Source: Verrucomicrobiota bacterium (lineage in GTDB: Bacteria > Verrucomicrobiota > Verrucomicrobiia > Chthoniobacterales > UBA10450). Taken from it: DNA of 5,112 nt. Every line of letters starts with the position of its first letter. Within the stretch, counting starts at the first letter, position 1. The position numbers were made by a program, and so were the translations under genes. The notes under the pieces are model-generated. The model saw only the letters and a list, made by a program, of their open reading frames with translations. It did no database searches and was not told where the DNA came from. The stretch covers positions 1 through 5,112 of the forward strand of contig QHOR01000094.1 of assembly GCA_003219395.1 (NCBI GenBank). The letters are read 5' to 3'. Shown here piece by piece: positions 1 through 5,112 of the stretch.

Positions 1-59
1 TCAATTTTATTGGCGATGGACTGCGCGAATATCTGGACCCACGTCAACGCCGTCGCTAA
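1..59 (+). CDS. ABC transporter permease, DppC/OppC type, C-terminal end only (partial)
   Basis: Reading in the frame that begins at base 3, the window opens with NFIGDGLREYLDPRQRRR followed by TAA at 57-59. The pattern G-D-G-L-R-(D/E)-x-L-D-P-R at the extreme C terminus is characteristic of the DppC/OppC branch of binding-protein-dependent permeases, which form the membrane channel for dipeptide, oligopeptide or nickel uptake. Only 18 residues are visible, so the substrate cannot be told, and the rest lies upstream of the window. It converges with the tRNA gene 19 bases away. The call rests on this short tail motif alone; the frame and the stop are certain but the family is an inference. Confidence 0.6.
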   Translation, partial: NFIGDGLREYLDPRQRRR

Positions 60-78
60 TTTTAGATTGGAATCTTGA

Positions 79-156
79 TGGGGCGGCTAGAGGGGTTCGA
101 ACCCTCGACCTCCTGATCCACAGTCAGGCGCTCTAACCAACTGAGCTATAGCCGCC
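79..156 (-). tRNA. tRNA-His (anticodon GTG)
   Basis: The minus strand folds as a full cloverleaf. The acceptor stem GCGGCTA pairs with TAGCCGC. The D arm is GCTC/GAGC. The anticodon stem CCTGA/TCAGG closes the loop CTGTGGA, placing GTG at 121-119. The T arm GAGGG/CCCTC surrounds TTCGAAC. Two histidine identity elements are present: an extra 5' G (position -1, base 156) facing discriminator C73 (base 82). The 3' CCA is encoded in the DNA at 81-79. No intron or degenerate stem is seen, so the gene should be functional. It lies between the permease tail, which it faces, and the peptidase gene, which diverges from it. Confidence 0.97.
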
Positions 157-170
157 GTAAGGTAGAGGCA

Positions 171-200
171 ATTGTATCTGGCCACGCGCGATAAGAGCAA
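171..200 (-). promoter_or_regulatory. Probable sigma-70-type promoter of the tRNA-His gene
   Basis: On the minus strand TTGCTC (200-195) and TACAAT (176-171) are separated by 18 bases. The -10 matches the consensus at five of six bases and the -35 at three of six (TTG). Transcription would begin near 164, a few bases before the mature tRNA 5' end at 156, which is the usual arrangement for a tRNA gene. The -35 box falls inside the first heptamers of the repeat array. This is inferred from position and consensus only. Confidence 0.4.
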
Positions 201-264
201 AGAGCTAAGAGCAAAGTTTAAGAGCCAAGTGCCAAGCGCGCTTCCTACTTTGCCCTTTGCTCTT
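193..264. repeat. Degenerate AAGAGCN heptamer array forming an imperfect palindrome
   Basis: From 193 to 240 the plus strand reads as consecutive units that each begin with AAG: AAGAGCA, AAGAGCT, AAGAGCA, AAGTTT (one base short), AAGAGCC, AAGTGCC and AAGCGCG. From 237 to 264 the same unit type runs on the other strand (AAGAGCA, AAGGGCA, AAGTAGG, AAGCGCG). The two arms meet at the exact palindrome AAGCGCGCTT (234-243). The stretch is non-coding and sits between the divergent tRNA-His and peptidase genes. It could form an imperfect hairpin in DNA or RNA. Similar degenerate heptamer tracts occur in intergenic DNA of some bacterial lineages; I do not know a function. Confidence 0.7.
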
Positions 265-310
265 GGCCGCACTTGCAGTATCCTTCGCACGCCTGCTGAA
301 ACCTTTCCCT

Positions 311-314
311 GGAG
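311..314 (+). promoter_or_regulatory. Ribosome binding site of the M14 peptidase gene
   Basis: GGAG, within GGAGTGAG, lies six bases before the ATG at 321. It supports that start, which is also followed immediately by a signal peptide. No convincing -35/-10 pair for this gene was found in 157-310. Confidence 0.7.
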
Positions 315-320
315 TGAGCC

Positions 321-2870
321 ATGAAAATCAAAGTCCGTCTGCGAACTATTAGTGTTTGCCTGCTCGTTTTGTGTATTGCCGGCGCTCTCTCGCGCCTCTC
401 AATCGGAGTTCACGCGCAGAAACAGAAAAACGCCAAGACCGCGCATCCGACCGCACCGCCAAAGGGCGATTCGAAAGTCAATGCCGGTCCAAACAACGAG
501 GCCTATGCCGCCAAGGTCAAGGAATACACGACCGAGTCATACTTCATGACCGAGCTGGTTGATCACCTTCCGGCCTCCGACAAGATCCCTTCGCCCGACA
601 AGATCAACGGTTATGAAGCCGGCGCGCCGGGCCACCTGACTTACTCGAAAGATCTCTATCGCTATTATCGCGAGCTGGAGAAGACGTCGCCGCGCGTGAA
701 GGTCTTCACAGCGCCCGAGAAAAGCGAAGAAGGAAAGGAACAGTTGCTAATCGCGGTGGGCGACGAAGCGACGCTGGCAAAGCTGAGTCGCTACAAAGAC
801 ATCACCGCGAAGCTCGCCGATCCTCGCAAGGTCAGCGATGCCGAAGCGGAACAATTGATTGGTGAAGGCAAAGCATTCTATTGGGCGTCAGGCTCGATCC
901 ATTCGCCCGAGACCGGCTCATGCGAGATGTTGATGGAACTTGCTTATCGCATCGCCACGGAAGAAAGCCCGTTCATTCAGGCGATTCGCAAGAACGTCAT
1001 CGTGCTGATCACTCCGGTGCTGGAAGTCGACGGTCACGACATGATGGTCGACACTTACAACTACCGCAAAGCTAATCCTGGCAAGAACACGCCCTCGCTG
1101 GTCTATTGGGGCAAATACGTGGCGCACGACAACAATCGCGACGGACTGGGAATGGCGCTGGCGTTGTCGCGCAACCAGATGAAGACGTTCATCGAATATC
1201 ATCCGACCATTCTGCACGACCTGCACGAATCAGTTCCCTTCCTTTACACCTCGACCGGAACCGGACCGTACAACGCCTGGCTTGATCCGATTGTGATTGA
1301 TGAATGGAACATTCTGGCGTACCACGAGATTGAAGAAATGACTAAGCGCGGAGTGCCGGGAGTATGGACACACGGATTCTACGATGGCTGGGCGCCGAAC
1401 TACATGTTCTATGTAGCGAACGGTCATAATTCGATTGGCCGTTTCTACGAAACTTTCGGTAACAGCGTCGCCGATACACAGGATCGAAACGTAGGAGCGC
1501 AGGCGCAACGTGATTGGTTCCGCCCGAATCCGCCGCAACCGCGCGTGAAGTGGTCACTGCGCAACAACGTCAATATGCAGGAGTCAGCAATCTTGCTGGC
1601 GATGAATTTTGTGTCCAACAACAAGGACCGATTCCTGAAGAATTTCTATCTGAAGAGCAAACGATCCGTGGCCAAAGCAACGAATGAAGGGCCCGCCGCA
1701 TGGGTGGTCCCATCTGATCAGCCAAGAGTAGTCGAAGCGGCCGACATGATGAACCTGCTGCGCCTGATGGGCGTCGAAGTTCATACCGCCGACAAGGAAA
1801 TCACGGTGAAGGATCAAAAGTATCCGGCGGGCTCTTATGTAATTCGCATGGATCAGCCTTATTCACGTATGGCTGACATGATGCTCGACACACAGTACTA
1901 CAACGTGAACGACCCGGCGCCCTATGACGACACGGGTTGGACGCTAGGTGCTATGCGCAATGTGAAGACGGTCCGAGTAACCGACAAAGCGGTGCTGACG
2001 GCGCCCATGACGCTGCTGAAAACCGATGCGAAGGTAACAGGTAGCGTTTCAACGTCTGCCGCCGCGCCGGTCGCCTACGTTATTAATCACAACGCCGAAA
2101 ACACCTTGATGTCTCTGCGTTACAGACTGAAAGACCTGAAGATCAATGCGGCTGAGGATCCCTTTGAAGCCGGGGGCCAGAAATTCAACGCTGGCAGTTT
2201 CATAATCAAAACTGCCGAGAACAGCGGCGACCTAAAACAAATCCTGGCCGGACCGGTCGGTGATTCAGGTCTCAAAGCAGTCGCCGTTGAGAAGCTTCCT
2301 GAGATTAAGACCCATTTGCTGGCCGTGCCGCGCATTGCGATTCTGCATACGTGGACCAATACCCAAAATGATGGCTGGTTCAGAATCGAATTCGACCGAC
2401 TGGGAATTCCTTACGACTACATTTCCGATCAAGTGATTCGGAACACACCGAAGCTGCGGGACAAGTACGATGTCATCATCTTTCCACCGGTCGGCGGTTC
2501 AGCACAGACAATCGTCAACGGTATTCCGATGCGTGGCGATCCGATTCCGTGGAAGGGCAGCGACGTCACGCCTAATATGGCGTTGAGTCCCGACCAGACT
2601 GACGACATGCGCGGCGGCATGAACCTGGCCGGTGTAGTCAACCTGAACAAATTTATTCAGGATGGAGGACTCTTCATCCCGATCACCAATACTTCACACA
2701 TACCGATCGATTACGGCATTGTCACCGGCGTGAATATTCAGACCACGCGTCAACTAAACGCGCGTGGCTCCGTCTTCAACGCGACCTTCTCCGACAAACG
2801 AAGCCCGATTGCCTACGGCTACGGCGATACTCTGCCAATCTATTTCAACCAGACTCCGGTCTTCCAGGTC
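321..2870 (+). other. M14 family zinc carboxypeptidase, secreted; C-terminal end missing at the join
   Basis: Residues 1-32 form a signal peptide: basic MKIKVRLR, a hydrophobic core, and a V-H-A cleavage site before Gln33. The peptidase domain has zinc ligands H194 and E197 (HSPE) and H302 in HDLHE, 108 residues after the first His, as in M14 enzymes. N272-R273 (NNRD) fits the substrate-carboxylate site, and E377 in GRFYETFG is the likely catalytic base. Two similar modules follow, at about 459-522 and 584-642, each ending in a (Y/F)xAGS(Y/F)(V/I)I motif. A Rossmann or glutaminase-like region starts near 668 (RIAILHTWT) and runs to about 848. M14 enzymes remove C-terminal or modified amino acids from peptides, so an envelope or extracellular digestive role is likely; the substrate is unknown. 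Large proteins of this kind are common in Acidobacteriota and, as I recall, continue about 100-150 residues past the point where this one meets the Gly-rich tract. Confidence 0.85.
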
Positions 2871-4094
2871 GGCGGAGGTGGCGGCGGCTTCGGAGGTGGC
2901 GGCGGCGCAGGGAGTGGCTCCGGCGGCAACGGCGTGACATTCCTGATCTTCGTCGGCCTTTTCCTCGCGTTCATCCTCATCTCGACGCTGACCGCGCGCT
3001 GGAAGATCCGCCAGATGCGCAAGCGCCGCGCCGCGCGTGAGCGCCGCGTCGAGCTCGCCTCGGCGGAGGCCGCCGCGGACGACGCCGCGTTCGCCGCCGA
3101 CGAGGTCCGCGGCGAGGCGGAGGCGCTGCTGCAGCTGCTCGTAAAGGCGTGGTCCGCATGCGACCGCTCCGCGCTGCAGCGGATGCTGGGCCCCGACCTG
3201 CTGGTGGAGTGGGAGCGCCGGCTGGGCGACTTCGAGCGCAAGGGCTGGCACAACGAGTGCGAGGTCGTCGAGGCGCCGAAGGTCGAGTACCTCGGGCTCG
3301 TCAACCGCGCCGACGACGCGGACGACCGCGTGACGGTGCGGATCGAGTCGCGCCAGCGCGACATCGTGCGCGACCGCGCCGGCAACGTGATCACGCGCAA
3401 GGGCACGAGCTCGGAGATCGTCACGGTGGCCGAGTACTGGACGCTCGGCAAGCGCGACGGCCGCTGGGTGCTGCTCTCGATCGAGCAGGACGCCGAGGGC
3501 GCGCACAACCTGGACGCCGAGATCGTCGCCTCGCCATGGGGCGACGACAGCCGCCTGCGCGACGAGGCCGTGACGGAGCTGGCGACCGCGGATGCCGTCC
3601 CGGAGGACCAGATCGCGCAGGTGGTGGACCTCGACTTCGACGGCACGGCGCGCGCCGCGGCGCTCGATCTCGCGATGGTCGACGGCCGCTTCGCGCCGGA
3701 GGTCCTGGAGGCGGCCGCCCGGCAGGCGGTCGCGGCCTGGGCCGAGGCGGTCGACGGAGACGACGCCGCGCTGGAGCGCGCCGCGACGCCCGCGGCCGTG
3801 CGCGAGCTGCTCTACGGTGCTGACGCGAGCGAGCGCACGCGGCTCGTCGTCCGCGGCCCACGGTTGACCGCGCTGCGGATCACCGCCCTGCACGCCGACG
3901 CGGCGCCGCCCGCGATGCACATCGAGGCCGACGTCACGGGCCGCCGCTACCGCGAGGACCGCGACACCGCCGCCGTGCTGTCCGGCAGCAAGGATCGCGA
4001 GACGAGCTTCACCGAGCGCTGGACGATGACGCTCGACGGCGACGAGAAGACCCCGTGGCGGATCGCCGAGACCGGCGCCGCCGCGCCGACGTAG
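321..4094 (+). CDS. Continuous 1257-residue frame: secreted M14 zinc carboxypeptidase joined to a Tim44-like membrane protein (probable assembly chimera)
   Basis: One uninterrupted frame from ATG to TAG (4092-4094) encodes two unrelated proteins. Residues 1 to about 850 are a secreted M14 metallopeptidase; 851-870 are almost all Gly; 871-891 form a membrane helix followed by a strongly basic stretch; 930-1250 hold two Tim44/NTF2-like modules. GC content, codon use and apparent phylum all change within the Gly-rich tract. The M14 half stops before the C-terminal segment I expect in the family, and the Tim44 half lacks its own start and signal peptide. I therefore read this as two incomplete genes from two organisms joined in frame, not as an established fusion protein. 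If it were real, the product would be an extracellular peptidase tethered by one helix to a cytoplasmic Tim44-like region. The two halves are described separately below. Confidence 0.55.
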   Translation: MKIKVRLRTISVCLLVLCIAGALSRLSIGVHAQKQKNAKTAHPTAPPKGDSKVNAGPNNEAYAAKVKEYTTESYFMTELVDHLPASDKIPSPDKINGYEAGAPGHLTYSKDLYRYYRELEKTSPRVKVFTAPEKSEEGKEQLLIAVGDEATLAKLSRYKDITAKLADPRKVSDAEAEQLIGEGKAFYWASGSIHSPETGSCEMLMELAYRIATEESPFIQAIRKNVIVLITPVLEVDGHDMMVDTYNYRKANPGKNTPSLVYWGKYVAHDNNRDGLGMALALSRNQMKTFIEYHPTILHDLHESVPFLYTSTGTGPYNAWLDPIVIDEWNILAYHEIEEMTKRGVPGVWTHGFYDGWAPNYMFYVANGHNSIGRFYETFGNSVADTQDRNVGAQAQRDWFRPNPPQPRVKWSLRNNVNMQESAILLAMNFVSNNKDRFLKNFYLKSKRSVAKATNEGPAAWVVPSDQPRVVEAADMMNLLRLMGVEVHTADKEITVKDQKYPAGSYVIRMDQPYSRMADMMLDTQYYNVNDPAPYDDTGWTLGAMRNVKTVRVTDKAVLTAPMTLLKTDAKVTGSVSTSAAAPVAYVINHNAENTLMSLRYRLKDLKINAAEDPFEAGGQKFNAGSFIIKTAENSGDLKQILAGPVGDSGLKAVAVEKLPEIKTHLLAVPRIAILHTWTNTQNDGWFRIEFDRLGIPYDYISDQVIRNTPKLRDKYDVIIFPPVGGSAQTIVNGIPMRGDPIPWKGSDVTPNMALSPDQTDDMRGGMNLAGVVNLNKFIQDGGLFIPITNTSHIPIDYGIVTGVNIQTTRQLNARGSVFNATFSDKRSPIAYGYGDTLPIYFNQTPVFQVGGGGGGFGGGGGAGSGSGGNGVTFLIFVGLFLAFILISTLTARWKIRQMRKRRAARERRVELASAEAAADDAAFAADEVRGEAEALLQLLVKAWSACDRSALQRMLGPDLLVEWERRLGDFERKGWHNECEVVEAPKVEYLGLVNRADDADDRVTVRIESRQRDIVRDRAGNVITRKGTSSEIVTVAEYWTLGKRDGRWVLLSIEQDAEGAHNLDAEIVASPWGDDSRLRDEAVTELATADAVPEDQIAQVVDLDFDGTARAAALDLAMVDGRFAPEVLEAAARQAVAAWAEAVDGDDAALERAATPAAVRELLYGADASERTRLVVRGPRLTALRITALHADAAPPAMHIEADVTGRRYREDRDTAAVLSGSKDRETSFTERWTMTLDGDEKTPWRIAETGAAAPT
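2871..2935. other. Chimera breakpoint interval in a Gly-rich coding tract
   Basis: This interval encodes residues 851-872, nearly all Gly with a few Ser, Ala, Phe and Asn. Upstream, codon third positions are mixed and sampled rows have 50-62% GC. Downstream, nearly all third positions are G or C and sampled rows have 75-83%. Gly-rich tracts of this kind occur both near the C terminus of acidobacterial M14 proteins and near the N terminus of thermoleophilial Tim44-like proteins, so either genome could supply the bases. The exact crossover cannot be fixed from the sequence. Confidence 0.75.
2873..2906 (+). repeat. 16-base perfect direct repeat at the join
   Basis: CGGAGGTGGCGGCGGC occurs at 2873-2888 and again at 2891-2906, separated only by TT, giving an 18-base period that encodes six residues (GGGGGF-like). 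The repeat keeps the reading frame. A low-complexity tract like this can mislead short-read assembly or promote slippage, and it lies exactly where composition changes. Confidence 0.9.
2907..4094 (+). other. Tim44-like domain membrane protein, N-terminal part missing at the join
   Basis: Residues 871-891 (GVTFLIFVGLFLAFILISTL) form one membrane helix, followed by the basic run ARWKIRQMRKRRAARERR, which by the positive-inside rule puts the C-terminal part in the cytoplasm. Two modules of the Tim44/NTF2-like fold follow: about 930-1056 (AWSACDRSALQRML to EYWTLGKRDGRWVLLSIEQD) and about 1118-1250 (AWAEAVDGDDAALE to ERWTMTLDGDEKTPWRIAE), joined by an acidic linker containing SPWGDDSRLRDEAV. In relatives I recall from Solirubrobacterales, the order is signal peptide, Gly/Ser-rich segment, helix, Tim44-like domain; the signal peptide is absent here because another gene occupies that place. 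The bacterial function is unknown. The fold is related to the mitochondrial Tim44 membrane-binding domain, but a role in protein import should not be assumed. The stop overlaps the start of the next gene. Confidence 0.8.
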
Positions 4095-4936
4095 TGGCGG
4101 CGCCGACACTTCTCGCGGTGCCCAACGTGTCGGAGGGGCGCGACCTCGCAGCGCTCGACGCGATCGGTGCGGCCTTCGAGGCCGGCGGCGCGCGGCTGCT
4201 CGACCGCCACCACGACCCCGACCACAACCGCGCGGTGTTCACGCTCGCCGGGGAGCCCGGGCGGCTGGCTCGCGCGATGGTGGACGGCGCCCGCGCGGCC
4301 GTCGAGCGCATCGACCTCACACGCCACGAGGGCGTGCACCCACGGGTCGGCGCCGTCGATGTCGCGCCCATCGTCCATCTGACCGACGAGGACCGCGGCG
4401 CCGCGAATGCCGAGGCGCTCGTCCTCGCCGACGCGCTCGGCCACGAGCTCGGCCTGCCCGTGTACCTGTACGGCGCGCTCGCGGGTGGGCGCTCGCGCGC
4501 GGAGTTGCGCCGGGGCGGGCCGGAGGCGCTGATCGCACGCACGACACCCGACTACGGCCCGCGGCATCTGCACCCGACCGCCGGCGCGACGCTCGTCGCC
4601 GCCCGGCCGCCGCTCGTCGCGTTCAACCTCCGGGTCGACGCGCCGCTCGACGAGGCGAAGCGGATCGCCGCCGCCATCCGCGAGGGCGGCCCCGAGGGGC
4701 TTCCTGGCGTGCGAGCGATCGGCCTCGCCCTGGAGCGGGGCGGGATCGTCCAGGTGTCGACCAACCTGGAAGGCGCCACGACCGCCGCGCAGGTGGTCGA
4801 GGCGGTGCTCCGGCATACGCGCGTCAGCAGCGCCGAGCTCGTCGCGCTCGCCCCCGAGAAGGCGCTCGCCGGCTTCCCGGAAGACCTCCCGCTTCACAAC
4901 CGCGCAACGATCGAAGAGCGGCTCTATCCTCGGTAG
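4094..4936 (+). CDS. ftcD: Glutamate formimidoyltransferase (FtcD N-terminal type), 280 residues
   Basis: This cytoplasmic enzyme family transfers the formimino group from N-formimino-glutamate to tetrahydrofolate, giving 5-formimino-tetrahydrofolate and glutamate, a step linking histidine breakdown to one-carbon metabolism. Family motifs counted from the GTG start: VPNVSEGRD (9-17), DPDHNR (41-46), HEGVHPRVGAVDVAP (78-92), LPVYLYG (121-127), TAGATLVAARPPLVAFNLRV (162-181) and GIVQVSTNLEG (217-227). His82 in HPR matches, as I recall, the catalytic histidine of mammalian FTCD. The length fits a stand-alone transferase without the cyclodeaminase domain. I chose the GTG at 4094 because it places the motif at the normal distance from the N terminus and overlaps the previous stop by one base (TAGTG), suggesting translational coupling. 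An in-frame GTG at 4055 would add 13 Arg-rich residues read from the end of the Tim44 gene and is unlikely. Confidence 0.88.
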   Translation: MAAPTLLAVPNVSEGRDLAALDAIGAAFEAGGARLLDRHHDPDHNRAVFTLAGEPGRLARAMVDGARAAVERIDLTRHEGVHPRVGAVDVAPIVHLTDEDRGAANAEALVLADALGHELGLPVYLYGALAGGRSRAELRRGGPEALIARTTPDYGPRHLHPTAGATLVAARPPLVAFNLRVDAPLDEAKRIAAAIREGGPEGLPGVRAIGLALERGGIVQVSTNLEGATTAAQVVEAVLRHTRVSSAELVALAPEKALAGFPEDLPLHNRATIEERLYPR

Positions 4937-4940
4937 CACC

Positions 4941-5112
4941 ATGGCCCAGACCAAGCGCAAGCGCCGGACCAAGCACCGCGGCAACGCCGCCGGCGGGATC
5001 GAGGCGCGCGGGCGCACGAGCCGCAATCCGAAGCTGTCGCCCGCCGAGCAGAAGAAGCTCGCGCGCGGGGAGCGGCTGAACCGGCCGCCGACCTGGAAGA
5101 GCGCGGCCACGA
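4941..5112 (+). CDS. Basic hypothetical protein, N-terminal 57 residues (runs off the window)
   Basis: An ATG four bases after the formimidoyltransferase stop opens a frame that is still open at the window end. The visible part begins MAQTKRKRRTKHRGNAAGGI and contains 17 Lys/Arg against three Glu, ending in RPPTWKSAAT. I recall short Thermoleophilia proteins with this kind of opening that continue into hydrophobic helices, which would make it a small membrane protein with a basic cytoplasmic tail, but no membrane segment lies within the window. An RNA- or DNA-binding role is an alternative reading of the basic stretch. Spacing suggests the same transcript as the two genes before it; no strong ribosome binding site is visible, so translation may be coupled. 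Confidence 0.65.
   Translation, partial: MAQTKRKRRTKHRGNAAGGIEARGRTSRNPKLSPAEQKKLARGERLNRPPTWKSAAT

Noticed and set aside
64..75. Palindrome AGATTGGAATCT between the permease tail and tRNA-His, considered as a bidirectional terminator
   Set aside because: The stem is at most five base pairs, AT-rich, with a two-base loop and no clear T run in the tRNA direction, so it is too weak to call.
79..156. tRNA-His as an integration site for a mobile element
   Set aside because: No integrase gene, repeated tRNA 3' end or insertion-sequence end is visible in the window.
342..386. Possible lipoprotein signal around Cys18 of the M14 protein
   Set aside because: The residues before the Cys (LLVL) lack the small residue needed at -1, and a normal V-H-A cleavage site follows at residue 32.
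4055..4093. Upstream GTG start for the formimidoyltransferase
   Set aside because: It would add an Arg-rich 13-residue extension read out of frame from the preceding gene, and the family begins close to the VPNVSEGRD motif, which the start at 4094 satisfies.
2754..4109. Long minus-strand reading frame of 451 codons opposite the Tim44-like region
   Set aside because: It is Arg/Ala/Val-rich and low in complexity with no recognisable motif, lies opposite a well-supported gene, and is expected by chance in DNA of about 75% GC.
3947..5110. Minus-strand reading frame of 387 codons opposite the formimidoyltransferase
   Set aside because: The plus strand carries clear FtcD motifs here; the opposite frame is an open-frame artefact of GC-rich sequence and has no recognisable domain.
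1..5112. CRISPR array, defence system or prophage genes
   Set aside because: No spaced identical repeats, nuclease, phage or toxin-antitoxin motifs are seen; the only repeats are the short heptamer array and the 16-base Gly-coding repeat.

Overview
This window looks like two unrelated stretches of bacterial DNA joined inside one open reading frame. The left part, up to about 2870, has moderate GC (hand-counted rows give 50-62%). It carries the 3' end of an oligopeptide-type ABC transporter permease, a tRNA-His gene on the minus strand, a short heptamer-repeat spacer, and a large secreted M14-type zinc carboxypeptidase. That protein resembles the large M14 proteins of Acidobacteriota, probably class Blastocatellia. 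The right part, from about 2907 to the end, is GC-rich (75-83% in sampled rows) with codons nearly always ending in G or C. It holds a Tim44-like membrane protein, a glutamate formimidoyltransferase and the start of a small basic protein, in a style typical of Actinomycetota class Thermoleophilia (Solirubrobacterales-like). Both lineage assignments are my inference from recalled family sequences.

Layout: 1-59 (+) permease tail; 79-156 (-) tRNA-His with a plausible promoter at 171-200; 193-264 imperfect inverted array of AAGAGCN-like heptamers; 321-4094 (+) one uninterrupted 1257-residue frame, with M14 peptidase at residues 1 to about 850, a Gly-rich tract at about 851-870, then a membrane helix and two Tim44/NTF2-like modules; 4094-4936 (+) formimidoyltransferase, starting at a GTG that overlaps the preceding stop by one base; 4941-5112 (+) an unfinished basic protein four bases further on. 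No stretch over 300 bases lacks a gene.

The main result is the join. The GC step, the codon-usage step, the change of phylum and the change of protein family all fall in the Gly-rich tract at about 2871-2935, which contains a 16-base perfect direct repeat. By comparison with the families, the M14 part lacks its usual C-terminal end and the Tim44 part lacks its usual start and signal peptide. The simplest explanation is a chimeric assembly made through a low-complexity sequence shared by two organisms. A true gene fusion is possible in principle and would even be topologically sensible, but it should not be believed without reads spanning the join.

Functionally, the left genes suggest peptide uptake and extracellular peptide cleavage in a heterotroph. 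The right genes form a tightly packed, translationally coupled cluster in which only the formimidoyltransferase (one-carbon and histidine-degradation metabolism) has a clear biochemical role.
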